From positions 124,001-188,000 of the forward strand of contig NZ_CP073015.1 in NCBI RefSeq assembly GCF_018080005.1: 64,000 bases of DNA, written 5' to 3'. Made by a program: the position numbers and the translations under genes. Position 1 is the stretch's first letter. Each line of letters starts with the position of its first letter. The notes below the pieces were generated by a model, which had not been told where the DNA came from, did no database searches, and saw only the letters and a program-made list of their open reading frames with translations. Of the stretch, positions 1-9,389 are shown piece by piece. The stretch comes from Flavobacterium sp. CS20. GTDB lineage: Bacteria; Bacteroidota; Bacteroidia; Flavobacteriales; Flavobacteriaceae.

Positions 1-37
1 GTAAATATAAAAATTCTATTTCAAGAATATTTTTTAA

Positions 38-169
38 CTTTCTAAAGTTAGGGATGCGAGTGCTGTAAAGCAAAAATATGTCGAAAATGCCGTTGACGCT
101 TTATTGGCTGGAGAAAAACCTAAAACCACATCGACCAAAGCGATTGTCTGTTCGATTAAGACCTTGTAG
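38..169 (+). pseudogene. C-terminal remnant of a thioredoxin/peroxiredoxin-like protein
   Basis: An open frame of 43 codons without a start codon ends at a TAG. Its tail (ALLAGEKPKTTSTKAIVCSIK) resembles the end of the thioredoxin-family proteins that close with a conserved Cys-x-Ile-Lys motif; the intact gene at 38815-39387 ends similarly (SMGCNIKWK). The frame is closed by stops at 2, 8 and 35, so the rest of the protein is not continuous upstream within the window. I read it as a truncated or frameshifted gene; the part beyond the left edge is unseen. Family assignment rests only on this short tail. Confidence 0.5.
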
Positions 170-171
170 AA

Positions 172-1764
172 TTAATTACTGTATTTTTTTTCAGATTTAA
201 TGTATTTAAATACAGCATCAGCACAGCGTTCACCATCGATAGTCGCAGATACTATTCCACCGGCATAACCTGCGCCTTCTCCACAAGGGAAAAGACTTTT
301 GAATTCTATATGCTGTAAAGTTTCTTTATCTCTTGGTATCCTCACAGGTGAAGATGTTCTGGATTCGGGTGCTAAAATGACCGCATCTTTATGGTCAAAG
401 CCTTTCATTTTTTGGCTAAACTTTTTAAAACCCTCGCGCAGTCTTTTAGTTATAGCTATTGGAAAAATCTCATCCATTTCAACCGAAGTGGTTCCGGGGA
501 AATAAGAGTTTTTCGGTATTGATACAGATTTTCTTTTGGCTAAAAAATCCTGAAGCCTTTGGGCAGGCACGCTTTGAGTTCCCCCGGCGAGTTGCCAAGA
601 TTTTTTCTCTATGTGTTCTTGAAATTTTAAACCCTTTAAAGCGCCAAATTCTTCAAAACCTGTGAGTACTTCATTATCAACTGTAACGACTATTCCAGAA
701 TTGGCGTAAGGATTATTTCTCTTAGACGGCGACCAACCATTAGTCACTACTTCGCCATCTGCTGTTGCACAGGGTGCCACTATTCCGCCAGGACACATAC
801 AAAAAGAATACACGCCTTTGTTATCTACCTGCTCTACCAGACTATAGGCTGACGGCGGTAAGTATTCACCTCGATTTGGGGTTTTGTATTGGATTTGATC
901 TATTAAAGATTGCGGATGTTCTACCCGCACACCCATTGCAAAAGGTTTGAATTCTATTTTTATCTTTCTGTCGTGTAAAAGATAAAAAATATCTCTTGCT
1001 GAATGGCCTGTGGCTAAAATACAAGCATCGGCATACATATTTGTTTTATAATTGACCTCAATACCAAGGATGTGTTTATCCTTAATTATAAAGTCAGTGA
1101 GTTTGGTATTGAAATGAATTTCACCACCATAATTGAGAATTGTTTCCCTTATTGCAGTTATAATATTTGGCAATTTATTGGTACCAATATGAGGATGAGC
1201 GTCAACAAGTATATCCTGACTGGTGCCGTGTTGAACAAAAGTTTGCAATACAGCGTTTATAGATTTTTTATGACCAGATCGTGTGTATAATTTACCATCT
1301 GAATAGGTTCCAGCTCCACCTTCACCAAAACAATAATTAGATTCTGGATTGACGATATGCTCTTTATTGATTTTAGCTAAATCTCTTCTTCTGGATCTGA
1401 CGTCCTTTCCGCGCTCAACAACAATAGGCTTTAAGCCATATTCCAAAAGTTTAAGGGCAGCAAAAAGTCCAGCATATCCACTACCTATGACCAAAACTTG
1501 TTTAGACTTCTCTGTAACTTGTTTGTAATTTCTAACTTGATTATCTTCCCAAATGACACGTTCATTATTTAAAGCATAAGCCAATCTGATTTGATATTTG
1601 ATTTGTCTGGATCTGGCGTCTATTGAGCGTTTTAAAATTTTAAAGGCTGAGATATTTTTTTCACTCACTCCGATTTTTTTAGCGAGTACTTTTTTGAGTT
1701 CTTTTGTGTTATGAGCCACTTCAGGATTGACTCTAATATCTACAGTATGAGGTTTTGATGTCAT
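172..1764 (-). CDS. NAD(P)/FAD-dependent oxidoreductase (COG2509-type, uncharacterised)
   Basis: A 530-residue protein whose N-terminal 80 residues form a small alpha/beta domain (MTSKPHTVDIRVNPEV...), followed by a dinucleotide-binding fold with VIGSGYAGLFAALKLLEYG and the acidic end of strand 2 (VVERG). A second conserved block (CILATGHSARDIFYLL) and a C-terminal glycine-rich FAD-binding segment (FPCGEGAGYAGGIVSATIDG) are typical of the family often annotated as an uncharacterised FAD-dependent dehydrogenase. The substrate is unknown. I chose the ATG at 1764; the open frame extends 11 codons upstream but the conserved sequence begins here. It ends only 3 bp from the truncated gene to its left, transcribed convergently. 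Confidence 0.85.
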   Translation of the reverse strand: MTSKPHTVDIRVNPEVAHNTKELKKVLAKKIGVSEKNISAFKILKRSIDARSRQIKYQIRLAYALNNERVIWEDNQVRNYKQVTEKSKQVLVIGSGYAGLFAALKLLEYGLKPIVVERGKDVRSRRRDLAKINKEHIVNPESNYCFGEGGAGTYSDGKLYTRSGHKKSINAVLQTFVQHGTSQDILVDAHPHIGTNKLPNIITAIRETILNYGGEIHFNTKLTDFIIKDKHILGIEVNYKTNMYADACILATGHSARDIFYLLHDRKIKIEFKPFAMGVRVEHPQSLIDQIQYKTPNRGEYLPPSAYSLVEQVDNKGVYSFCMCPGGIVAPCATADGEVVTNGWSPSKRNNPYANSGIVVTVDNEVLTGFEEFGALKGLKFQEHIEKKSWQLAGGTQSVPAQRLQDFLAKRKSVSIPKNSYFPGTTSVEMDEIFPIAITKRLREGFKKFSQKMKGFDHKDAVILAPESRTSSPVRIPRDKETLQHIEFKSLFPCGEGAGYAGGIVSATIDGERCADAVFKYIKSEKKYSN

Positions 1765-1949
1765 TTTTAAAATAAAATGCAAATGTAGGGATTTCAATCA
1801 GGTTTTGAATTGAAATTATTATGGGCGCTTATCTCCTAATGAATTCATTAAAGTTTTGAAATTACGATCTTAAATTTCAAGTATTTTAAATGAACGTAGC
1901 TGTTTGCAAGGCAACTTGAGTACATTTGCAATCAGAAACCAAAGAACTT

Positions 1950-2411
1950 ATGACCAATAATGACGTATTAAGAAGGTCGCACTATACTTTTAATTATTCA
2001 GATGCGGAAATGATTTCCTTTTTTGAACTTGTAGATGTTACAGTGAGCAGGTCTGATGTCAGTGCGTGGTTAAAAAGCGATAATGACAACGGATTTACAG
2101 CCCTTAACGATAGCTATTTGGCGGCTTTTTTGAACGGGCTTATCGTCTCACTTCGGGGAGAAAAAGACGGAAAAGCTCCAGTCATTGAAACCAGCCTGAC
2201 CAATAACGATGTGCTGAAGAAACTTAAAATCGCCTATCAACTTCAATCTGATGAGATTTTAGAACTGTTTAAATTGGCTGGCAAATCACTGAGTAAACCC
2301 GAATTAAGTTCTTTTTTACGACGTTCAGACCATCCAAAATACAAAGAGCTGATGGATCAATACCTGAGGAATTTTCTGCTTGGGCTTCAGTTGAAGTATA
2401 AAGGCGGTTAG
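1950..2411 (+). CDS. DUF1456 family protein
   Basis: A 153-residue soluble protein built of two related halves, each beginning TNNDVL(R/K)(R/K): residues 2-70 and about 85-153. The duplicated layout and motifs match the DUF1456 family (E. coli YehS type), whose biochemical role is not established. The ATG at 1950 starts exactly at the first repeat; an upstream TTG would add eight residues without family similarity. It stands alone, with a 185-bp gap to the divergently oriented oxidoreductase upstream. Confidence 0.85.
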   Translation: MTNNDVLRRSHYTFNYSDAEMISFFELVDVTVSRSDVSAWLKSDNDNGFTALNDSYLAAFLNGLIVSLRGEKDGKAPVIETSLTNNDVLKKLKIAYQLQSDEILELFKLAGKSLSKPELSSFLRRSDHPKYKELMDQYLRNFLLGLQLKYKGG

Positions 2412-2515
2412 GGTATTATAGTAGATTTTAACAGTTTCTACAGTATTAGTTTAGTCTTGTATTTATTCCTTAATTTAAATTTTGTACAAATGTACAATTT
2501 GTGTAAATTTATAAT

Positions 2516-2746
2516 ATGAGCAGATTAAGCATTGAAATATCCTCTGAACAACACCAAAAAATTAAAGCCTTGGCGACCTTACAAGGAAAGTCTATCAAAG
2601 ACCTTATTCTTGATAAACTCATAAATCCCAATGCTGTAGATGAGCAGAGGGATTGGAATAAACTTGAAGAACTCTTACTTTTCCGCATTGAAAACGCACA
2701 GGTATCTCCAAAATCCTTAAAAGAAATTACAGATGATGTTTTATAA
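2516..2746 (+). CDS. Antitoxin-like ribbon-helix-helix protein, no partner seen
   Basis: A 76-residue protein. The start (MSRLSIEISSEQHQKIKALA) has the strand-helix pattern of ribbon-helix-helix DNA-binding proteins such as ParD-type antitoxins, and the acidic C-terminal helix ending in ITDDVL is typical of the part that wraps a RelE/ParE toxin. No ParE-like frame follows: downstream DNA is the tail of a convergent gene whose original stop lies 3 bp away. It is therefore an orphan antitoxin candidate, or one whose toxin was lost. Identification is by pattern only. Confidence 0.6.
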   Translation: MSRLSIEISSEQHQKIKALATLQGKSIKDLILDKLINPNAVDEQRDWNKLEELLLFRIENAQVSPKSLKEITDDVL

Positions 2747-2748
2747 TT

Positions 2749-3090
2749 CTATTCAATTTCAAGGCATGACAAATCCTTGAAATTTTCATCATTTAGAAAT
2801 TTCTCAATCGTATTCTTATTTTGCATCATTAACTTTGCAATCTACTTGGTAGTCGAATTACCTGTTCGTATCCATATAATTTTTGGAGGATGTCCGTTTA
2901 TTAGGCTAATGTCATAAAAATCCGAATCAAATGTGACGATAGAATACTCGTTTTTACGGGCATATTCCCAAATATCAGTATCTTCACTATTCATTAATTC
3001 ACAATCAGATACGTGTTTACAATCAGGAAATAGGTCACTCAGTATTTTTATGATTCGAAAAGAAATGTTTTGATCAAAAAGCAATTTCAT
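2749..3090 (-). pseudogene. DUF5615 PIN-like toxin, interrupted by an amber stop
   Basis: The frame from 3090 encodes MKLLFDQNISFRIIKILSDL..., with the D6-Q7-N8 start, TFDSDFYD and IIWIRTGN motifs of DUF5615 PIN-like proteins, which are normally about 110-120 residues. After 82 residues a TAG (2842-2844) stops it, yet the same frame continues for 30 codons (IAKLMMQNKNTIEKFLNDEN...) to a second stop at 2749. That tail has the usual helical C-terminus ending CLEIE, so a single nonsense change has probably truncated the gene. The start overlaps the upstream DUF433 gene by 4 bp, the usual toxin-antitoxin arrangement. The truncated product might keep activity; this cannot be told. Confidence 0.75.
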
Positions 3091-3311
3091 GAGGCATGCT
3101 GAAGTTTATGTTCTCTATCGGTCGCATAGGCTAAACAAGCTTTTATATCTTCAAAGGTCAATTCAGGGAAATCATAAATAATTTCATCAAAAGTCATTCC
3201 AGAGGCTAACCACCCAAGTATATCAAATACAGTTATTCTGGTATCTCTTACACAAGGCTTACCAAATCTTTTATTTGGATTTCTTTTAATTATAGATTTA
3301 TAATCAAGCAT
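3087..3311 (-). CDS. DUF433 family antitoxin
   Basis: A 74-residue protein with the DUF433 hallmarks: GKPCVRDTRITVFDILGWLASGMTFDEIIYDFPELTFEDIKACLAYA. This helix-turn-helix-like domain is the usual antitoxin partner of DUF5615 PIN-like proteins. It is the first gene of a two-gene minus-strand unit; its TGA overlaps the ATG of the DUF5615 gene (ATGA). Such antitoxins normally bind the toxin and repress their own promoter. The antitoxin is intact while the partner is truncated. Confidence 0.8.
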   Translation of the reverse strand: MLDYKSIIKRNPNKRFGKPCVRDTRITVFDILGWLASGMTFDEIIYDFPELTFEDIKACLAYATDREHKLQHAS

Positions 3312-3478
3312 AACTTTTGGCTTTTTACAAATATAACTAATTTAAAAACATATCCTATATTATTGGCTTACTGGGAGTCTGAATGTAAATGACTTAATAT
3401 TTTGCACACCAAACTAAAATCCTGTTTAACTCTACGAGTGTTTTACAGTATCTTGCAGGCTTGTTTATTTTAAACCAA

Positions 3479-5332
3479 TCATTTCACCTCATAAAACACA
3501 AGCTTAGAATCCCCAAAAACCGTATGCGTTTGCTTTTGAAAATCTTCTGTTTTGGCTTTAAAGATATTATCTACATAAGTCTGCGGATTCATATCGATTA
3601 ATGGAAACCATGAACTTTGAATTTGAATTTGAAGTTTGTGCCCTTTTTTAAAGGTGTGGTTGATGTCCTGTAATTCGATATTAACTTGAGTCTTTTTGTT
3701 CGGTTGAAAGGGTTCTGGTTTTTCAAAACTGTTTCTGAAACGACCACGCATCACTTCACTTCTGACCATCATATGGTAATTACTCATTTTTAAATGGTCT
3801 TGTACTTCTTCCGTGTCTTTGGCATCGGCAGGAAAAACATCAATCACTTTGACAACCCAATCGGTCGCGGTTTCTGTAGTTGAAACATTCAAGTTAGCAA
3901 TGATATCGCCTACAAACTTCATATCTTCTTCTAAAACTGCTGTTTCATACACCAAAACATCAGGTCGGCGTGCAGCAAATCGCTGATCGTCTGTCATATA
4001 TTTTCTTGGTGTAAAAACTACCTTGATATCTTCTGAATAGGGAACGGGTTTTTTAGGATCACTCACAAAAGTGTTTTTGAACTTGGGATTTGCCGTTGAT
4101 GTTAAACTTTGGTTTTCGCCTAAAAAGAATGTTTTTTCGGTTGTGTTTTGTGGAGGCCAAACTTGATAGGCGTTCCATTCTTTTTTGCCTGTATCAAATA
4201 TTTGGGCTTCAGACAATTCATCTACGTTACCTTTATCTTTTAAAAAGTAGTTGAAAAACGGCGTTTCAATGTCCTTTTGGTAATTATTTGAAATATCATC
4301 ACCAAAATAGACATTACCAACGGCTTGTCTTTTTCTTGTACTTGCCCATTGTCCATGGCTCCAAGGACCAAACACAAAAATATTATAAAAGTCGTTGTGT
4401 TTTTCAATTTCGGAATAGGTGTGTAATGGTCCGTATAAATCTTCAGCATCAAACAACCCACCAACAGTCATTACAGCAGGTTGAATATCAATTTCATCAA
4501 GATGTTGGATAATACCACGCGATTGCCAAAACTCGTCATAATTTGGATGCTCTTTCAGTTGTTGCCAAAACACATTGTCTTCGCCATAAAATTTATCGAG
4601 TTTACTCAAGGGCATATTTTCTAAGAAAAATTGGTATTGATCTTGAGTGCCAATATTTGGAAATTTATCGGCATACCAAGCCTTGTCAGTTGGCTCGTCT
4701 TTCATATATCCAAAAACGGTTGTGGCTAACCAATAGCTTAAAAGATAAGCGCCGTTGTGATGAAAATCATCAAAATAAAAATCACCAATTGGTGCTTGTG
4801 GAGAAACCGCAGTCAAAGCTGGGTGATTGGATAACAAGCTGTAAGTGGAGTAAAACCCAGGATAGGAAATTCCCCAAACGCCGACTTTACCATTGTTGTT
4901 TTCTACATTATTGACGAGCCATTCTATGGTGTCGTAAGTATCGCTGGCTTCGTCGATTTGTTTGCCTTTTTTATTAGGAATATAAGCACGCATATTGTCA
5001 TAAACACCTTCACTCATCCAACGGCCACGCACATCTTGATATACAACGATGTAGCCTTCTTTCATTAGATGTTCATTGGGACCGATGCGTTTTTTGAATT
5101 CACCTTTGCCATAAGGTCTTGAACTGTAAGGTGTGCGTTGCATCAAAATAGGAAAATCTTGCGACGTATCTTTTGGGGAATAAATTGTGGTATGCAAATT
5201 TATGCCATCTCGCATCGGAATATCGACTTCAGTTTTTGTATAATTTTGTTCAACATAATTATCTTGAGCTACAAGGATAGAAATGTTTAAAAGAAAAAGA
5301 ATTGAAAACGAAAAAGCTTTAAAATATCGCAT
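3479..5332 (-). CDS. CocE/NonD family serine hydrolase (X-Pro dipeptidyl-peptidase S15 type), secreted
   Basis: A 617-residue protein with a signal peptide (about residues 1-22, ending LVAQ). The alpha/beta-hydrolase domain carries the nucleophile elbow GISYPGFYS with Ser156 and the oxyanion-region motif YQDVRGRW. The C-terminal third (about 390-617) is the beta-sandwich domain of X-Pro dipeptidyl peptidases, cocaine esterase and glutaryl-7-ACA acylases (NLNVSTTETATDWVVKV; IQSSWFPLIDMNPQ). The probable role is periplasmic or extracellular hydrolysis of peptide, amide or ester bonds; the substrate cannot be read from sequence. Monocistronic, with a 266-bp gap to msrA. Confidence 0.88.
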   Translation of the reverse strand: MRYFKAFSFSILFLLNISILVAQDNYVEQNYTKTEVDIPMRDGINLHTTIYSPKDTSQDFPILMQRTPYSSRPYGKGEFKKRIGPNEHLMKEGYIVVYQDVRGRWMSEGVYDNMRAYIPNKKGKQIDEASDTYDTIEWLVNNVENNNGKVGVWGISYPGFYSTYSLLSNHPALTAVSPQAPIGDFYFDDFHHNGAYLLSYWLATTVFGYMKDEPTDKAWYADKFPNIGTQDQYQFFLENMPLSKLDKFYGEDNVFWQQLKEHPNYDEFWQSRGIIQHLDEIDIQPAVMTVGGLFDAEDLYGPLHTYSEIEKHNDFYNIFVFGPWSHGQWASTRKRQAVGNVYFGDDISNNYQKDIETPFFNYFLKDKGNVDELSEAQIFDTGKKEWNAYQVWPPQNTTEKTFFLGENQSLTSTANPKFKNTFVSDPKKPVPYSEDIKVVFTPRKYMTDDQRFAARRPDVLVYETAVLEEDMKFVGDIIANLNVSTTETATDWVVKVIDVFPADAKDTEEVQDHLKMSNYHMMVRSEVMRGRFRNSFEKPEPFQPNKKTQVNIELQDINHTFKKGHKLQIQIQSSWFPLIDMNPQTYVDNIFKAKTEDFQKQTHTVFGDSKLVFYEVK

Positions 5333-5583
5333 GGGTAAAATTTTATGGAGCTAATATAAACTTTAGATGACCAAAATTCAAAAAAGTTTAATCTAAATAT
5401 AACTTATGTGTTATTGACTTTATGATCTAATCATTATAACAGTTTGTTTTTCTATAAAATAGTTGGTGTATTATATCAGTACTTCAGGATCCTCAAAAAA
5501 AGAAATATTTTTCGGAACAAGATACGAGACATCTCACGTCTAATGTGGGAATATTGTCGCTCGAATAATGGCGAATAATGTTC

Positions 5584-5598
5584 TAATGCATAATTTGG
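5584..5598 (-). repeat. Dispersed intergenic motif (CCAAATTATGCATTA type)
   Basis: The 15 bp directly after the msrA stop codon match, on the minus strand, the 16-bp motif after the DUF2490 gene (34595-34610) and a related motif at 37155-37168. The placement just behind stop codons suggests a 3'-end element, but its function is unknown. Confidence 0.45.
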
Positions 5599-6126
5599 CT
5601 ACGATTTTAAGTAGGGTGAAAATTTATCTCTTAGCACTTTTAATTTAGGTTCAATAACTAATTGGCAGTAGCGATATTCTGTGTTTTGATTGTAAAAATC
5701 TTGATGTTCTGGAGTGGCTTCATAAAATTCTGACGCAGGTTTGAGTTCTGTAACAATTTTATTATCAAAGGTTTTTGAATTGAGTTGTTGTATAAGACGT
5801 TCAGCGATTTGTTTTTGTTGTTCACTTGTATAAAAAATTGCACTGCGGTATTGCGTGCCAATATCGTAACCTTGACGATTTAATGTAGTTGGGTCGTGTG
5901 TAGAAAAGAAGACATAGAGCAAAACTTCGTAATCAATGATGCTTTCATCATATTCTATATGAATAGCTTCTGCATGACCTGTATTGCCCATCACTACTTC
6001 ACGATAGGCAGGATTTTTAATATCGCCACCAGTAAAACCAGAGCGAACTTTTTTAACACCTTTAAGCCGTTGAAATACAGCTTCCGTGCACCAAAAACAT
6101 CCATTAGCAAATATAGCGTCTGTCAT
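5599..6126 (-). CDS. msrA: Peptide-methionine (S)-S-oxide reductase MsrA
   Basis: A 175-residue protein with the MsrA signature FANGCFWCTEAVFQRL; Cys10 is the catalytic nucleophile, and Cys13 in the same motif may act in resolution. Further family blocks are GFTGGDIKNPAYREVVMGNTGHAEAI, HDPTTLNRQGYDIGTQYRS and FYNQNTEYRYCQLVIEPKL. It reduces methionine S-sulfoxide in proteins using thioredoxin, repairing oxidative damage. Length is normal for a single-domain cytoplasmic MsrA; no MsrB fusion or neighbouring msrB is present. Confidence 0.95.
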   Translation of the reverse strand: MTDAIFANGCFWCTEAVFQRLKGVKKVRSGFTGGDIKNPAYREVVMGNTGHAEAIHIEYDESIIDYEVLLYVFFSTHDPTTLNRQGYDIGTQYRSAIFYTSEQQKQIAERLIQQLNSKTFDNKIVTELKPASEFYEATPEHQDFYNQNTEYRYCQLVIEPKLKVLRDKFSPYLKS

Positions 6127-6302
6127 TAATTCTCTATTTTGTTGAACAAATGTATTTAATAATTAAACAAAATAATGTTTTTTAACGTATTATTAAATGA
6201 TATGTTTTGATTTCGTCCAGCATATTTAATTTGAAATTGGACAGTTTATCATTTCTATTTTTGTGAAGTTAAAAGTTGGCTTATAAGGTTATAAGTTATA
6301 AA

Positions 6303-6347
6303 AGCAACCATAGCAACCATAGCAACCATAGTATCAATAGCAACAAT
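6303..6347. repeat. 9-bp tandem repeat upstream of uvrB
   Basis: Five units of 9 bp: three perfect copies of AGCAACCAT followed by AGTATCAAT and AGCAACAAT. It lies in the 310-bp gap between the divergent genes msrA and uvrB, where I see no other gene. Copy number could vary by slippage. Confidence 0.8.
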
Positions 6348-6436
6348 AAAACCGCTATCATCAACAGCATTTAATAAAACGTGAATTTAAGTTAAGAATT
6401 CAACATTCCAACTAAATATTTACTTATTTTGTAGTT

Positions 6437-8443
6437 ATGAAATTCAATCTTAAATCCGATTTTAAACCCACAGGCGATCAACCACAAGCCATTGCTCAAC
6501 TGACTCAAGGTTTGCAGGCTAATGAACGCTATCAAACCCTTTTGGGTGTAACGGGCTCTGGCAAAACTTTTACCATGACTAATGTGATAGAGAATGTTCA
6601 AAAACCAACTTTAGTTCTGGCACATAATAAAACTTTGGCTACTCAACTCTACAACGAGTTTAAAGAATTTTTTCCTGACAATGCAGTGGAATATTTTGTG
6701 TCTTATTACGATTATTATCAACCCGAGGCTTTTATTCCATCATCCAACACTTATATTGAAAAGGATTTATCCATTAATGAAGAAATAGAAAAATTGCGAT
6801 TAAGCACGACCTCATCTTTATTGTCAGGTCGTCGAGATGTGTTGGTGGTGGCTTCGGTAAGTTGTTTGTATGGTATTGGAAATCCTTTAGAGTTTCAAAA
6901 AAATGTCATCACTATAGAAGTTGACCAAGAAATTTCAAGAACCGAATTATTAAAACGCTTGGTGCAGAGTTTGTATTCGCGAACAACAGCAGAATTTACC
7001 CGAGGAAATTTTAGAATCAAAGGCGACACCGTTGACGTCTTTCCAGGTTATGCAGATATTGCTTATCGCATTCATTTTTTTGGTGATGAAATAGAAGAAA
7101 TAGAAGCTTTTGATGTGCAATCTCACGAGATTTTAGAACGCTATGAACGCTTGAATATCTATCCAGCTAATATTTTTGTAACCTCACCAGAAAGACTAAA
7201 TTCGGCTATTGACCAAATTGCTTTAGACTTGGGCAAGCAAATTGAATTCTTTAAACATCAAGGCAAACCGCTTGAAGCCAAACGAATTGAAGAACGCACC
7301 AATTTTGATTTAGAAATGATTAAAGAACTCGGCTATTGCTCAGGCATTGAAAACTACTCACGCTATCTTGACGGTAGAAGTCCAGGCTCACGACCGTTCT
7401 GTTTACTCGATTATTTTCCTGATGATTATTTAATGATGGTAGATGAAAGTCACGAGACCATTCCACAGGTTGGTGCCATGTTTGGCGGTGACCGTTCTCG
7501 AAAAGAAAACTTAGTAGAATACGGTTTTAGATTGCCAGCAAGAATGGATAATCGACCTTTAAAACTTGAAGAATTTGAAGCCTTGCAAAACCAAGTGGTT
7601 TATGTAAGTGCTACGCCAGCAGATTATGAGTTGCAAAAAACCGAAGGCGTCTATGTTGAGCAAGTGATTCGACCTACAGGTTTATTGGATCCGACTATTG
7701 AAGTGCGACCGAGTGAAAATCAAATTGATGATTTGATTGAAGAAATTCACGTTCGTGTAGAAAAAGACCAAAGGGTTTTAGTCACAACCTTAACCAAACG
7801 AATGGCAGAAGAATTGACCAAATATTTGAGTCGAGTGGATATCAAAACCCGCTATATCCATTCTGATATTGACACTTTAGAACGTGTAGAAATTATGACG
7901 GATTTGCGAAAAGGAATTTTTGATGTTTTGGTTGGTGTAAATTTGTTGCGTGAAGGTTTAGATTTACCAGAAGTTTCACTTGTTGCCATTCTCGATGCTG
8001 ATAAAGAAGGTTTTTTGAGAAGTAATCGAACGTTGACGCAAACCATCGGTCGTGCAGCTCGACATCTTGAAGGTAAAGCTATTATGTATGCTGACAAAAT
8101 CACGGACAGTATGCAAAAAACCATTGATCAAACCGAATATCGTCGTGAAAAACAAATGGCGTTTAACCGAAAACACAACATCACACCTCAAGCCTTAAAG
8201 AAGTCCTTAAAGTCAGTTTTGTATAAAGAAAAAGTGTTGCAAAACGACCCTGTAGAAACCGAAGAAAGTCTTAAAGTCGCTGAAGAAGAAATGCAATATA
8301 TGAGCAAAAAAGACCTTAAAAAGCAAATGACTAAAACCCGAAAAAATATGGAACACGCGACTAAAGAATTAGACTTTATGCAAGCTGCAAAATATCGAGA
8401 TCAGTTGAAAGTTTTGGAGAAGCAGTTGCAGACCAATGAATAA
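6437..8443 (+). CDS. uvrB: Excinuclease ABC subunit UvrB
   Basis: A 668-residue protein of normal UvrB length. It starts FNLKSDFKPTGDQPQAIAQL and has Walker A (GVTGSGKTFT), the damage-inserting beta-hairpin (YDYYQPEAFIPSSNTYIEKD), the DEAD-like box (MMVDESHETIPQV), helicase motifs V and VI (GVNLLREGLDLPEVSLVAIL; QTIGRAARH) and a C-terminal UVR helical hairpin (about 625-665) that contacts UvrC. Within nucleotide excision repair it verifies damage handed over by UvrA and recruits UvrC. Transcribed alone, divergent from msrA. Confidence 0.98.
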   Translation: MKFNLKSDFKPTGDQPQAIAQLTQGLQANERYQTLLGVTGSGKTFTMTNVIENVQKPTLVLAHNKTLATQLYNEFKEFFPDNAVEYFVSYYDYYQPEAFIPSSNTYIEKDLSINEEIEKLRLSTTSSLLSGRRDVLVVASVSCLYGIGNPLEFQKNVITIEVDQEISRTELLKRLVQSLYSRTTAEFTRGNFRIKGDTVDVFPGYADIAYRIHFFGDEIEEIEAFDVQSHEILERYERLNIYPANIFVTSPERLNSAIDQIALDLGKQIEFFKHQGKPLEAKRIEERTNFDLEMIKELGYCSGIENYSRYLDGRSPGSRPFCLLDYFPDDYLMMVDESHETIPQVGAMFGGDRSRKENLVEYGFRLPARMDNRPLKLEEFEALQNQVVYVSATPADYELQKTEGVYVEQVIRPTGLLDPTIEVRPSENQIDDLIEEIHVRVEKDQRVLVTTLTKRMAEELTKYLSRVDIKTRYIHSDIDTLERVEIMTDLRKGIFDVLVGVNLLREGLDLPEVSLVAILDADKEGFLRSNRTLTQTIGRAARHLEGKAIMYADKITDSMQKTIDQTEYRREKQMAFNRKHNITPQALKKSLKSVLYKEKVLQNDPVETEESLKVAEEEMQYMSKKDLKKQMTKTRKNMEHATKELDFMQAAKYRDQLKVLEKQLQTNE

Positions 8444-8617
8444 ACATAAAAAAGTCAAAAAAAAAAAAAATGAATTTCTTGATGATTTAAAATTTATACT
8501 TATTTCAACCCTTGATTCGCATTATTATCTAATATTTAAGGATTACAATTTATAAATATTAGACAGAGTTTAATTTACAGCCTTGATGGATTTATTATTT
8601 CATCTTTTTTTTCAACG

Positions 8618-9376
8618 TTATAATTTTAATAATTCATCTTTATAATCTTTGGCACAGGTGTATCCTATTTGATAAATTTCATCCATTTTTTTAAAGTCAA
8701 AAATTTTATATTTCTCCATTCCTGGTGGAGCTATATACACATCGCACTTGTTTTTTTTATCTTCGGCATTTTTATTTATTACTATTTGAATGGTACGTTC
8801 AGTAATTCTTTGATAACTTACTTTTCCTTCCATTTTTGAAATGGAATTGACATTTACTCCTATTACTTTGTCACATTTAGTTTCTATCAAATCTACGGGC
8901 AGGTTGTTTAACAAACCACCATCTGTAAGGAAAGAACCATTGTATTCAACGGGTTGAAAAACCAAAGGGACACAACAAGAAGATTTGACCGCAAAGGCAA
9001 TAGAGCCTTCTAAAAACACCACCAATTTTGCATTGGTAAGATCTGTTGCTGTAATATATATGGGAATGTTTAATTTCTCAATTGTATCATGAGGGATGTA
9101 CTTTTTAGCAATGTTTGAGAACACTTCTGGAGAAAACAAACCTCCATTGCGAATCAACAAACTATTGCGATTAAAAAATTTTTCGGTTTTGCTTATATCA
9201 AATATTTCTTCTGGACTAAAACCTGCAAGATAAAAAACGCCGACAAGTGATCCTGCACTTGTAGCTGAAATTATAGACGGTTTAATGTTTAGCTCATCTA
9301 AATATTGCAACACGCCTAAATGTGCAATCCCTCTGATTCCACCTCCAGATAATGTAAGTCCAATTCTGTTGTTCAT
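8618..9376 (-). CDS. Patatin-like phospholipase family protein
   Basis: A 252-residue protein with the patatin fold: oxyanion loop GGGIRGIAHLG (residues 11-21), nucleophile elbow SATSAGS with Ser40, and the Asp of the Ser-Asp dyad in TDGGLLNNLP (Asp152). The first glycine of the usual G-x-S-x-G is Ala38, a minor departure. No signal peptide is seen, so it is probably a cytoplasmic lipid acyl hydrolase of the RssA/YchK type. The start ATG lies 13 bp from the 146-bp repeat that begins the accessory island. Confidence 0.88.
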   Translation of the reverse strand: MNNRIGLTLSGGGIRGIAHLGVLQYLDELNIKPSIISATSAGSLVGVFYLAGFSPEEIFDISKTEKFFNRNSLLIRNGGLFSPEVFSNIAKKYIPHDTIEKLNIPIYITATDLTNAKLVVFLEGSIAFAVKSSCCVPLVFQPVEYNGSFLTDGGLLNNLPVDLIETKCDKVIGVNVNSISKMEGKVSYQRITERTIQIVINKNAEDKKNKCDVYIAPPGMEKYKIFDFKKMDEIYQIGYTCAKDYKDELLKL

Positions 9377-9389
9377 AAGTTTTATTTTG

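Noticed and set aside
4240..4914. Open frames opposite or out of frame within the CocE-type hydrolase gene (74-123 residues)
   Set aside because: They lie fully inside a strongly conserved enzyme and show no family features; shadows of coding DNA.
6303..6347. A CRISPR array at the short tandem repeat, or elsewhere
   Set aside because: Units are 9 bp without spacers and no cas gene is present; the tRNA-end duplications also lack unique spacers.
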